Assembly: GCF_030247185.1 (NCBI RefSeq)
Contig: NC_080570.1
Location: 127,464,650 to 127,528,649 of the forward strand
Source of the DNA: Malaya genurostris
Taxonomy: Eukaryota; Arthropoda; Insecta; Diptera; Culicidae
Reading direction: 5' to 3'
DNA: 64,000 bases
In this document: in pieces, positions 43,656-54,470 of the stretch
Numbering within the stretch: the stretch's first letter is position 1
How the letters are laid out: the number at the start of each line of letters is the position of its first letter
The notes under the pieces: generated by a model
What the model was told of the DNA's origin: nothing
The model's database searches: none
Seen by the model: the letters and a program-made list of their open reading frames with translations, nothing else
Program-made: the position numbers and the translations under genes

Positions 43656-45690
43656 ACTTGAAGCTCTGGCGAAGCTGGATGAAAAAGCTGTGCAATGTAG
43701 GAACAGTCAGTACATTGCGCAAAGACGGTCGTGAATCCATCATCGACATTACATTCTGTAGTCCATCGTTGATGGAAGACATGGACTGGAAAGTGAGTGA
43801 GAAGAACTCCCACAGCGACCACCAGGCGATCCTCTACAAGATAGGCCAGAGAGCTCCCACGTCCACATGGAGAACTAGGACTTACGAACGGAGGTAGAAG
43901 ACGAAGGAACTCGATAAGGGGACTTTTATCGAGGCACTTCGGCCAAACAGCGATGCGGCAAACTTCGACCCAGGGTGGTTGACGGAAGCGTTAGTAACGG
44001 CATGTGATGCAGCAATACCGTTAAAGATTGAACCAAGGAATGGTAGACGCCCAGTGTACTGGTGGAAGAAGGCGACGATCAGTACCCTCCGTGCAACTTG
44101 CATCCGAGCTAGGAGACGAGTTCAGAGAGCAAGAACTCATGCCTATAGAGAGGTTGCGTTCCGTGGAACTAGAGCTGCCTTCAAGCGAGCTATCAAGCAG
44201 AGCCAGGCGAACTGTTACAAGGAGCTATGTCAGCTATGCCGACGTTAACCCTTGGGGAAACGCATACCGCATCGTAATGGCTAAGCTGAAGGGCCCAATG
44301 CCGCCAGTCGAAATGTGCCCAGACACACTGAAGGGTATTGTGGAGGGTTTATTTCCGAAACACGACACAACAACGGGGCCATCTACGCCGTGTAGCGAGG
44401 GCGATGCGGAATTTGCCTAAACCGACTGGTCTCCAACGACGAGCTCGTTGCCGTGGCGAAAGCATTGAAGGTGAAGAAAGCTACCGGTACGGATGAAATC
44501 CCCAACGTGGCGTTGAAGGCAGCGATCCTCGAGTTTCCAGATATGTTCAGGTCAGTGTTGTAGAAATGCCTCTTGGAAGGTCCAAGAACTAGTGCTTGGA
44601 AGGTCCAAGAACTAGGGCTGCTGCCAAAATCAGGAATGTAGCTGGCGTCATTCTCGTGAGGTTCACAGACGACGTTGTATTAGCGGTATCTGGCGAATCA
44701 ATCGCTGATGTCGAAATGCTTGTATCGGAGTCAATAGACACTTTCGAAAGATGGATAAATGGAGTGGAGCTGCAGATATCCCATCAAAAGACAGAAGTGC
44801 TCGTAGTCAGTAACCGCAAAGCAGTCCAAATGCTGGAGATCACGAGAGAATTTCATCACAACGCGCGTTGAAGCACCTGGGCGTCATGGTCGACGACCGC
44901 CTGAACTTTAACGCGCACGTCGACTATGCCAGCGAACAGTGCAGTAAAACTTCATTCAATTCAATTGAAACTGAATGTGGAACACATTGACGATCTCTCT
45001 AATGCAGTACACTTCACTCTCTGATACACACAATGTTTGCTGACGGCCCGAACGAGCAGCATTCAGTTCATCACTCGTTTCTCTTCAATAGAGGCTCAGT
45101 TTAACCACCGTCAGTTGATCTCTTGAAGTAACAAAATATCTTCTTCAATTGTGTGAGAGCGGCCTACAAATGAGGTTCATGTAAACATTCGAATTGGTTC
45201 AAGATAATAGATGAAAGACAAACCAGATAGCTGAAATATCAATCACAGAATACACATAAATTAATTGTTTCCTCCTTCAGTTTTCATTTTTAATACTTTA
45301 CTCCATTTATAATTCTATTCGTTCGAATCTGCTTACTACCAAGAGCGAAGAAAATGAAGCAGCTATACTACTTGGCACTTGAAACTTAGCAAGCAAAACT
45401 TCAAATGACTAGGTACGATTATTCAACTGACGATGAATTCTGGGAGCTTCACTTGAAAATGGCAGCAAAAGTCAAATGAATTAGTAGGGATACGCTGACG
45501 GTCAGCGGCCTTAAATTTCATTTTCATCTTACATTATTCGATTGAAAATGAAATTTTATCGCACTGCCTGCGAAAAGTCGGAGAAGGCGGTTAATACAGT
45601 AGCGAGGATTTTTGGCATAATCCGTGGGCGGTCCAAGATGTAGTAAGAGGCGCCTCTTGGCAAACGTTGCAACCTCAATACTTAGGTATT
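43649..45690 (+). pseudogene. R1-type LINE ORF2 pseudogene, split by a hAT MITE
   Basis: The fragments follow in ORF2 order. First is the endonuclease C-terminus (DGRESIIDITFCSPSL, HSDHQAILYKIGQR; 43649-43897). Then comes a linker region (RPVYWWKKATISTLR, RTHAYREVAFRGTRAAFK; 43979-44248), then the start of RT (KKATGTDEIPNVALKAAIL, about 44475-44570). A deletion follows, then the RT active-site region (VRFTDDVVLAVSGESIADVE, QISHQKTEVLVVSNRKAVQM; 44596-44871). After the MITE at 44937-45566 the frame resumes with ACEKSEKAVNTVARIF (45567-45615). The motifs are those of the R1 group. It is riddled with frameshifts and lacks most of the RT core. Confidence 0.85.
44937..45566. mobile_element. hAT-type MITE, 630 bp, inside the R1-type LINE
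   Basis: The ends are CAGTGCAGTAAAACTTCATT and, on the other strand, CAGTGCGATAAAATTTCATT. The flanks CCAGCGAA (44929-44936) and CCTGCGAA (45567-45574) form an 8-bp target duplication with one mismatch. Removing the element rejoins the LINE reading DYACEKSEK. No transposase is present. Confidence 0.88.
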
Positions 45691-45839
45691 TGATTGGTAA
45701 AACATCAATAGCAAATAATAAAACCGGAAAAAAGTTATTAAAATATTCTCAACTGTTCCGCAACCTGTGACTTGGATTTTCTACGATCGCACCCGCACCC
45801 CGCACACGACACAGTATTTAATTCTTAATCCATATGCAG

Positions 45840-46570
45840 AAACTCGGATTCAGAATTCAATTCCAGTATTCGATTCCAATGCTCAGTTCACGAGCTTAAT
45901 TTCAGGACTATGATTCAGAGTTCAATTCCAAAATCCTGGTCCAGCATTCAGTTGCAAAACCCAAGTCAAAGATTTAGTTTCAGAACTTCAGAAAAAAAAG
46001 TTCCTGATTTCTGATTCCAGGCTTAGCACTCAGTTTCAGAAGAAAGTTCCCGGGGCCAGAGATCCGATTTACAACTCAGTTCCAAAACTGATATTTAGAA
46101 TTCCAGATCCGGAACTCAGTATCATAATTTAGATCCAGAAATCCGATCCATAATTTAATTCACTATTACTATGATGAACTATGATTAAAAATTGAATTCC
46201 AGAATCCAGTTTCTGATATCGGCCTAAGACTTTACTTTCAGGTCCAGAATTTATTTATAGAGTTCAGGTTCAGCTTTCAGGGCAAAATTCAATTCCAAAA
46301 TTTTGGTTCAGCATTCAGTTCCCGAAATCTAGACTACCTGTCTCGAATTCAGGTCCAGATTGCAGTTACCGATTCCAAGCCAAAAATCTAGTTTCGGATT
46401 TCAGGTTCCGAATTCAGTTTCTGAGTCTAGATTCAGAATACAGAGTTTAGAGATGCAGATGCAGAGTTTAGATCAACAATTCAGTTCCTAAATCCAGGTC
46501 TATCCAGATTCAAGTCCAAAATTCAGATTCAGAATCAAAGTCCAGAATTCAGTTACAGAATCCGGGCACA
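45840..46570. repeat. Degenerate TTCAG/AATTC minisatellite tract
   Basis: About 730 bp made of imperfect 10-14 bp phrases such as CAGAATTCAGTTCC, CCAGAATCCAG and TCAGGTCCAGAATT. No fixed period survives. It is the same word family as 8160-8255. Confidence 0.75.
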
Positions 46571-46591
46571 AAATTCAGGTTAAGAGTACAG

Positions 46592-46870
46592 CAGTGCTGT
46601 CGACTGTTTTTTTTTCCAAAAATCTGTATTTGGCGGAAAATCTATCTGTACAATATCTTTCTCGAAAAATCAAACATCGATTTAGTGCGGACCAAAAAAA
46701 AGGTCGCTCGACCTGGTTTACCCCTATGGAATCCAACACAAAAACTGAAAATCGGTATTTATCTGTATGAAAATTGAAATATCGGTATTTTGAGAGAGCA
46801 TATCTGTATTCCTGTATCGAGTCCAAAACTCGGTATAAATACCGAGAAATCGGTATAGTTGGCAGCGCTG
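46592..46870. mobile_element. hAT-type MITE, 279 bp, with exact 8-bp target duplication
   Basis: GAGTACAG flanks both sides (46584-46591 and 46871-46878). The ends are CAGTGCTGTC and CAGCGCTGCC (complement of the right end). The interior carries repeated ATCGGTATT and ATCTGTAT words. The remnant at 11032-11205 belongs to the same family. Confidence 0.93.
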
Positions 46871-46878
46871 GAGTACAG

Positions 46879-47461
46879 GTAAATAATGCGAGTGAAATCA
46901 AGATTGATTTTATTACCCTCTTGTAACTGCAATTTTTGCCCTGGTCGGTAAACTACAGAAATACTCAATAAGCGTAGAACATTGTTTTTAATATGTCTTC
47001 GCCCGAGGATCGTACGCGATCCGTCCCAATCTTCTGGAGTTTGATTCCGAATCAGAATGATTTTTAAATGAATTCCGAATAAGACGCAACAGCCGAAGAT
47101 TTCCTTTTTCGAAAATTGAATGGTCGCTTCTGAAAATTACGTTCCTTTCGTGCAGTAAATTTTTCTTTTGGTTCGCTAGAATCGTCTTTTTCCACTTTTA
47201 TTAGAACAATTTGATTGCACAAAATTTGTACAGGTCGAAAATTGATGGTTGATGCAATTGGTGACAAATTACCCGACGATGACCCGATCAGACCGATACG
47301 GCTTAAAAAAAATCACTGGGGCCACTCATCAACCCAGTGAGTTTTGACGAACTGCATCGGTAGCGCTGCGATCGGGCCGTCAACCGACCATTCCATTTCG
47401 AATAAGCGTGTAAACCTGAAAACGCATCGACATGCTCGGGTTGATGTCGTTTCGCTACCTA
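46879..47461. other. Unassigned DNA
   Basis: No recognisable coding region or element end. Short frames on both strands look random. Confidence 0.4.
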
Positions 47462-49004
47462 CACGCTCTTTGAACATAACTCATGGTTTACTTAAATTCA
47501 TAAACTGGAACAATATGTCAAAATTTGAGTATGGATTTGAGTAAGAATTTGAGTGAAAAAATTTTTTCTTGCAGTTCAGTGCGTTTTCATTCTCGGAATA
47601 TTCTTATTGAAAAAAAGGATGCGAGAATACGCCGTTTTCCATTGAATCAACGTCAATCATAGATGTTTTGTGGTTTCAATTATGCTTAGTGAAAAGCGCA
47701 ACATAAGGATATCAAAATAATTCAATTTTTACTCCAACCCGTTCAAAAGGAAACGGTTTTGAATCAATATTTTGCGCTTTCAAAAGCAAGAAGAAGCACT
47801 ACACTGAGGATATTTACCTTCGATTTGCGAGCAAGAAATCCGAATAGTTCTTTAGCAAACTTTTAGAGCCATTAGAACGGCTGATTTTGTGTGATGCTCT
47901 CCACCGTCGACCACTTTTCGTTGTTTTTTCACCAATGCAAACAACTGGCAGCTGTGACGTAATCGCTCTTGTCAGAAGCGAAACTAGCTTTGCAAACGAC
48001 ACTAAATACATCTGCTCGCAGTGGCGATATAATCCGAACTAAACCAATCTTTGTTAAAAGGTTTCTTTTCACGTGATTTCGTTTGTAGCTTTTTCACTAA
48101 TGGGCGGTCCCAACGGCTATAAAAATAGCCGCATACAGAATTTTAATGTCGATTATTTCATTTTGGATTTGAATTTCATTGAAAGAAACTATCAGGATGC
48201 TGCACGGAACTCATTCCTGCCTTTCAGAAGGACCAAATTGTGGAACTCACTACGATATTAAGCACTGTTCGAAAAAAATTTCTCGAACGATTCGTTGTAC
48301 AGCAGCGGATATTTTGTTCTCTTCCTCAGAAAGCATTCTGATTGGCTGGTGGTGACATGGATCAAATGAGACAGGTTTTTCCATAGTGTACTATTGAAAT
48401 ATTTCAATGCTTTTTCTATACACGCTTAAGTTGAAAAATTTCGATTTTATTGGTAGTGAGATTATATAAATCCTTTCACAGATCACTGAGCTAGGAGCTT
48501 TCAAAATATGAGAAAGGCAAACGCGCCTTATGAATTATCCTCTTTGATACTCGTTTATACCAAACATTTCAGAAAAGTTTAATTTCGAATTATTTGAGAT
48601 TATGTCACACAACTGAAAATTTTATCATAAAATTGTGATCATATTTCCGATGGCATGTAGCAAAATTTATGCTGATTCGTTAGATACAACAAGAGATATT
48701 CACGATCAAAAACTTATCACTCTCTCAGAGGGTAAATTTTGAAAAGGCACCCCATAGTAAAGTAAGTCGTATTCACGACAAAAAATTATTCATTTTGAGA
48801 GCAAGGAACTCAAATTTTGAGTTGAACTTACTCAAAATTTGAACAAAATAATTTTTTCTTATTTTGAGTAAAAATTACGTTTGACAATTTCGTCCCTTAA
48901 CGCAAAAATGAGTAGATAGATGGTAACTCAAGTTTAGAGTACGTGAACTTTTCATGAATTTGAGTGATGTGTCACTCAATTTTGAGTTATGTTCAATGAG
49001 AGTG
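47462..49004. mobile_element. TIR element R10 (TA target) interrupted by HPR copy d
   Basis: The left end CACGCTCTTTGAACATAACT and the right end complement CACTCTCATTGAACATAACT are flanked by TA on both sides. The outer arms contain repeated TTTGAGT words. Excluding the HPR insertion the element is about 560 bp. It has no coding capacity. The TA duplication suggests a Tc1/mariner-mobilised MITE. Confidence 0.75.
47795..48779 (-). repeat. HPR copy d (minus orientation), right end missing
   Basis: Read on the minus strand it starts GTCGTGAATACGACTTAC at 48779 after a T-run. It contains the hairpin (48378-48399, one mismatch in an arm), CCAATCAGAATGC (48335-48347), and one internal unit with the divergent TATA box (TATAAAAATAGCC near 48118), ending in GGTAAATATCCTCAG. 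The right-end block is absent. Confidence 0.78.
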
Positions 49005-49110
49005 TAGAGAATCGGACAACCGTCGTGCTCCTTGTTGTGTTATCTTCTTTACTCTTTTGCTCCAGTTAGACACTGTGAAATCGTCAATTTCGATTAAAAC
49101 GCAATCGAAC

Positions 49111-49944
49111 ACACTCGATTCCGTTGATCGATAATTTTTTTGACGAAAACTTTCGGTAATCAATAGAAATTACCGCTATTTCGGTACATGAACTTCATTT
49201 TACAACAATTATTCAAATTTTTACCGGACGATTCGTTTTACGCAAGTTTTCATTACAGAATTCTGTAAATAGATATAGAATTCATACGATAAATCTGAAT
49301 AGTCGCCGAGTACGGTAAAACCGTAAAATAATTTTCCAATAACCGAACTTCTGTGAAAACTGATTGTCGTGACACTAACTGTCAAACAGTTATTAAAATT
49401 TTCAGTCTCTTTTTATTAACCAAACGAAAAAAATCTTGAAGAGTTCATCGAATGGATTGAGATACAGATGCTAAAATTTTTAAAACATCTGAACCACTAA
49501 AACCTTTTCGTTTATTTACAGGCAGAAAAAAAATTTTTGTATCACTTGTCCATTTGCTGCCTACACAAATCGTTCGAGGGTAATTTCTGGTGGACTCGAC
49601 GGATTGTGCAGTGTTTTGGAAGGCGCTCATTATTCCGGTTAGCCGGAACATTTTTTCGTGGAACAAAACCATAGCCACAACAGGTTGGAATTTACTTCAT
49701 TCGTTTTTGTGAATTTCAGTTGTTTTTTAAAATCCGAAAATCCAGAATTTTAACCGAAGGAAAACAAAAAATTACCGAACAATCAGTTAGATCCATTTGG
49801 TTTACAGCTTAAGCTTGTTGTTTGACAGTTTAGCAATTACCGAACGATCGGTAATCAATTTAATTACCGAACTGATTACCGAACGTTCAGCTGTTGAAAA
49901 TTCGGTAAAAAATTACCGAATTCTGCGAAATTTTCCAAGTGTGT
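49111..49944. mobile_element. ACCGAA-type MITE (R8 family)
   Basis: The left CACACTCGATTCCG and the right complement CACACTTGGAAAATTTCG define approximate ends. The interior is dense in TTACCGAA/TTCGGTAA words. The target duplication is not clear. The best-defined relative is 58032-60019. Confidence 0.55.
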
Positions 49945-52054
49945 AAGCTTCGGGCACGATTCGTCCGATGTTTGAATCTACTCTAACACAGGCTCATTAT
50001 GGATAGAACTGTTTACATTGACTTTGCCTTCTGTTTGTCTTATGTTGAACCAAGATGCGAGGGTGTAAACAGTCCTACGTAAATGTAAAAAAAAATTAGT
50101 TTGGCTGTTCCAGCGACAGTAACAAAAACAACCTAATAATTTGATGGTATGGTACTCCCTGATGTCTATTCTTCTTTCAGTGGGTGCAGAATTTATGTCC
50201 ATTCCCTAAAGTGTACATCCTTTTAAACGGCAATCTCAATATTACTGCGTACAGTGAATCACTGCTTCCTGGATTAAGATCTGTCATAACTTTCCACCAA
50301 ACTGTAATTGAGTACTATCGGGAAAATTAATAAAGCCATTTTTTCCGAATACCGAAATCCAATCCCATTTATCACGCCAAACTGACAAATATATTCTTCA
50401 ACTATTCGCTTGGGTGAAGATACCAAAAAAGCAACAACAAAAAATAACGAATCCCGAAACGCTGCAATCCACACGTTGTCATGTCGTGTGTCGCACAGTA
50501 AAATGCCTCAGGCGAAACCAGAGAACGCATGTCGCAATGCCTGCGAAAAACAATTCCTATTTTCCTGCTTCGATAGGCAATGTCTCTGCTGTAGTAGAGC
50601 CAGTAATCGCAAATGGGGCCCGCTCCGGAGGTCCGCTTCCGTACGCAGAGTGCCAGTCTCTCTCTGCCTGAAACGAATGACAGTTGGGATGCAGCAGTTT
50701 TACGTTTTTTTTTGGTTGATGTTGTTATTGGATTGCTTTTCACAGCCTACTATGAGTATCGCATAAAATTTCCAGCACACCCGGAACTTCAATAAGAAAC
50801 ATAACCCGGCAAGGACCGAGAAGCAAGCGTCAACGCAGTAAGTGATCGGGATTGGGGGCCGGGAGGAGACTGCTGCCAGCGGCTTTGAATTTTTTGTTGT
50901 TTATTTCGGCCGGAAAATATCTCAGCCTGCGGTTCCCGACGCTGTCAATGGTTTTCGGCAAAATTTATTATTGAATTTAGTTTTGAGGTGTAGAATACAG
51001 AACACCACGGCCATGCCGTTGAGTGTAAAATACGGCTTCGGCGAAGGCTGCTTCGATTCCGTACCGTTTCGGGATTGCTCCTGTTTGCAGTATTATTTTT
51101 TCGGTTGCTCTCCGTTGAGTCCCATCGCGTTCTGTTTCGACTAGCAGCAGGCTAGCATGGAACGAGCGAAATGCAGAAGCAATAAAATTTTCAACCACAG
51201 GCTTAGCACCGGGGTTTGACGGCAGCGGAACAAATGTGGGCGAAAACGTGAAACTAAATCACACCGCAGTGAGCGAGCGCTTTTCTGAAAGCTTATCTAC
51301 GTCAAGAAAAAATTCGCCATAACATTTTTACTAACTTTCAACTACTTCATAAAACCGGTAACATTCCCTGCAGGATCGCAACGTCAACGTCAGCGCGGGG
51401 AGAGCAAAACAACTCACTTCGAACACAACAACTGCTTAGCATTCCGTTGCTTCAGGAAAAAAAAATAAACGGACAAAGGCAAGGTGCTTTGTGACCGACC
51501 GAAACCTGGGCCCAGCATCGGCACGTCTCTCCGGTCGCTTCCACGAAGGGAAAATATTTATTTCGGCGAATTTATGTCTGTCTCTACACTGCTTTGCCGG
51601 GTTAAAATTGGATTTAAGTTTCATTTTCCTCTACACGGACTGGGTTGGTGTTTGTTTTATGAAAAATTTTGGGTAACTTTGCGAACCACAGCTGCCGACC
51701 GTCGGGATGGGTTTTAACTTCAAATATCGACAAATTGTTTGCGTATAGTTTCTGGAAAAGTCGTGCGAACGTAAGCTTCCTTTATGAATGAATTTATGGT
51801 TTCATATAAAATGAGGACTTAGGAACTTGAATACTGAGGCACGGCCACGTTTGACTATACTTAAATATCCGAATAAAAATAGTAAAATACTGACACCCTT
51901 CACGTACTGAAAAGCCCATACAAAAGTTGTAACAATATCGTACAGTTCCCATGTTGAGCCTACATTGGCGTTTGCGAGGGACTCAAACAGATCACATTGT
52001 CTCAAATACGGACTCGACTACTCATTTCTGAGAGCTCGAGCAGCTCGATTGACA
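49945..52054. other. Less repetitive island, no recognised gene
   Basis: Open frames of 113 (50743-50402, minus) and 118 codons (50410-50766, plus) overlap one another on opposite strands and show no known domain. The stretch 50450-51700 is richer in GC than its surroundings and contains no repeat seen elsewhere in the window. Untranslated exons of a host gene are possible but unproven. Confidence 0.4.
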
Positions 52055-52062
52055 GTGATATT

Positions 52063-52228
52063 CAGAGATGCCAGATATTTTCATATTTTCTTTCTTACTT
52101 TTTGTGAGATCTGTATAAATTGTGTATTAAATTGAGGAAATCTGCATAAAGCTGTACTCTGTATGAAATCTGTATGAGCATGTAAAAATCTGTATAATAC
52201 AGATAAATCTGAATAAATGGCATCTCTG
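52063..52228. mobile_element. hAT-type MITE, 166 bp, exact 8-bp target duplication
   Basis: GTGATATT flanks both sides (52055-52062 and 52229-52236). The inverted ends are CAGAGATGCCA, perfect over 11 bp. It is an internally deleted relative of the MITE at 8449-8777. Confidence 0.95.
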
Positions 52229-52242
52229 GTGATATTATAAAT

Positions 52243-52377
52243 CACGCGTATTTTTTGAGAACGGCCAATAAGCCACCTGTCAACTTCCACTTTTGAAAGA
52301 AATTGCAAGCGAGCGAAAGATAGTGTATTAAATTTAACTGGATGGATGGCTTATTGGCCGTTCTTGAAAAAAGCGTG
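52243..52377. repeat. 135-bp inverted repeat (foldback)
   Basis: The arm 52243-52274 (CACGCGTATTTTTTGAGAAC, then GGCCAATAAGCC) pairs with 52348-52377 (GGCTTATTGGCCGTTCTTGA, then AAAAAGCGTG), with one gap and two mismatches, around a spacer of about 73 bp. It lies 14 bp from the hAT MITE. Confidence 0.8.
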
Positions 52378-52869
52378 AAATGTGAATTTTATTTTCGGAT
52401 TTTCAGTTCGGTTATGTTTATCAGTTTTTAACTGATCATTCGGTAAATATTAACGAATCCAATTATCAACACGCCATATCGATTTCCAGTTGAATTAGAT
52501 CAAATTAAGTAAAATGGAGCCAATTTTAAACTTTAAACTTTCCAACCCCGAACATAGGGCCAGAGTTATTCTGGCCCTAGAGGCGAATGACCTTAAGATT
52601 GAAGCCTCTATGATCGAAATAAAATTATTGTCCGATGCATTTTATCACCCTATCGGGGAGACATCGGCCTAAATCGGGCCGATATCGTGCACAATCGGTC
52701 CGATGATCTGACCGATGCTGGTCGACAAAATCCACTGGGTCCCGCTTGTGAGGAATTTTGGCAACCGTCAGAAGGCTGGCTGCATTCCGGCTGCTGTCAA
52801 AATTGTCCAGGTGAAATTGCGTCATTATCTCGCCGTACGTGTCTTGTTTATTTCCCTCCTCTTTCTTTT
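52378..52869. other. Unassigned DNA
   Basis: A short gag-like phrase may be present around 52514-52675, but no motif is clear. Nothing else is recognised before the HPR left end. Confidence 0.35.
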
Positions 52870-53180
52870 GTCGTGAATACGACTTACTTTACTATGGGGT
52901 GCCTTTTCAAAATTAGCCATATGGAAGAATGGGCAGAACTTAATCGTGAATATCTCGACTTGTATTAATGGCCGGAACACAATTCTTTCACTATTTCATC
53001 AAAAATATGATCAGGAATTTAGGATAATATTTTGAACACTGTGAGATAACAACAAACAACTCAAAAATAAAGTTTTTTGAAAATTTTAAAACAACGCGGA
53101 AAATTCTTTACTTTTGCTTGGGTTTTTCGCGCAAGGACGACGATTTTGAGGTAGTCAGGCACATATCTTCAACTGAACGT
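52870..53180 (+). repeat. HPR copy e, left part
   Basis: It starts GTCGTGAATACGACTTAC after CTTTCTTTT, then reads TATGGGGTGCCTTTTCAAAA and AATCGTGAATATCTCGACTT as in copies b and c, but is more diverged. Near 53179 a TATAAAAGGGG box lies where the LINE leader begins. The matching right part is at 57385-57977. Confidence 0.65.
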
Positions 53181-53312
53181 TATAAAAGGGGAGCCGTGGT
53201 CGAAAATCGATCATTCGTCATCTAACACTCGATGTGGATAGACGAATAACCTATTACGACTAATTTCGATTTTGTTTTATTTTTTATTCGCAGTTGTCTA
53301 CCTACCCACGCT

Positions 53313-54470
53313 ATGGGTAAAAACCGCCATAGATCCGAGAAGGATCCAAAGGATGCTAAGCGTCTGAAGCCAAGTGATGTACAGGTAAACGACCGTTTGC
53401 TGAGTAAAAACCAATATGCTGATCTGCCAGTAGATGTCGAAGAAGAACTGCAGAAGAAGGAAAAAATGCCGCCTTTCTACCTGAAGGGCTTCCCACCAAC
53501 TCTACGCTCGGATTTCAACACACTGATCAGCAAAGGACTACAGGCAACAATCCGTTTATGTACTGAAGGCTACAAAATAACTGTTCCGGCTTTGAACCAC
53601 TACAAAGGAGTGGAATGCTATCTGAAGCAGACAAAAGCGGAATACTTCACACACGATATTGCCGCCAACAAACCTATGAAGGTTGTACTTCGAGGACTAC
53701 CCGACATGATGGAAGCCGAACTAAAGCAGGCACTGTCGGAGGCTGGACTAAAGCCTTTGATGGTATTTAAAATGAAGCGCCATAATACGGACAAAAAGTT
53801 TAGAGATCAACTGTACCTGATTCATCTGGAGAAGGGCTCCATCACCATGAGTCAACTGAAAACGATTAAATCGTTATTTCACATAATCATCGAATGGCAA
53901 AAGTATAAACCGGTACATCGGGATGTCACACAGTGCACGAACTGTTTGAACTACGGCCATGGAGCGAGGAATTGCCACATGAAAAGTCGGTGCGGGAAAT
54001 GTGCCGAACCACACAATACCAACGATTGCCTACTAGATGACATCGCTGTAAAATGTGTGAACTGTGATGGCGACCATCCATCTACTAGCAAATCGTGTCC
54101 CAAACGTGCTGAGTTCACAAAAATTCGACAACAGGCGTCCCGCAAACAATCAACGCGCCAGAATGTTCCACAGAAGGATGAAGTTAATTTCCCACGGCTC
54201 CCACCGAAGAGGGATATTCCGAATTTGCCGCCACTTCCTCGCAGCAATCCAAAGACTTCAGCCGCTGGATCTCAAAAAGAATCTTCCTCAAGAATCCCTC
54301 CTGGATGGGGCAATAATCAACCACAAGCAAAGGATGACTCTGGTGATTTATTCTCTGCTGAACAACTGATCGTCATTTTTGAAACAATGACAACAAAACT
54401 ACGAAACTGCAGAACGCGGTTAGAGCAAATCAACGCCTTAGGCAAATTCATCATCGAATATGCAATATAA
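53313..54470 (+). CDS. Juan-like LINE ORF1, nucleic-acid-binding Gag-like protein (385 aa)
   Basis: The frame is intact from ATG 53313 to TAA 54468-54470. Residues 55-200 look like the RRM/PRE_C2HC region found in Jockey and Juan ORF1 proteins. Three CCHC knuckles follow: C208-C211-H216-C221, C227-C230-H234-C239 and C248-C251-H255-C262. The basic N-terminus (KNRHRSEKDPKDAKR) could serve in RNA binding or nuclear entry. The protein packages LINE RNA. The C-terminal part is Pro/Ser/Gln-rich. The end overlaps the ORF2 start (ATG at 54460) by 11 bp in another frame, as usual for this clade. Confidence 0.93.
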   Translation: MGKNRHRSEKDPKDAKRLKPSDVQVNDRLLSKNQYADLPVDVEEELQKKEKMPPFYLKGFPPTLRSDFNTLISKGLQATIRLCTEGYKITVPALNHYKGVECYLKQTKAEYFTHDIAANKPMKVVLRGLPDMMEAELKQALSEAGLKPLMVFKMKRHNTDKKFRDQLYLIHLEKGSITMSQLKTIKSLFHIIIEWQKYKPVHRDVTQCTNCLNYGHGARNCHMKSRCGKCAEPHNTNDCLLDDIAVKCVNCDGDHPSTSKSCPKRAEFTKIRQQASRKQSTRQNVPQKDEVNFPRLPPKRDIPNLPPLPRSNPKTSAAGSQKESSSRIPPGWGNNQPQAKDDSGDLFSAEQLIVIFETMTTKLRNCRTRLEQINALGKFIIEYAI

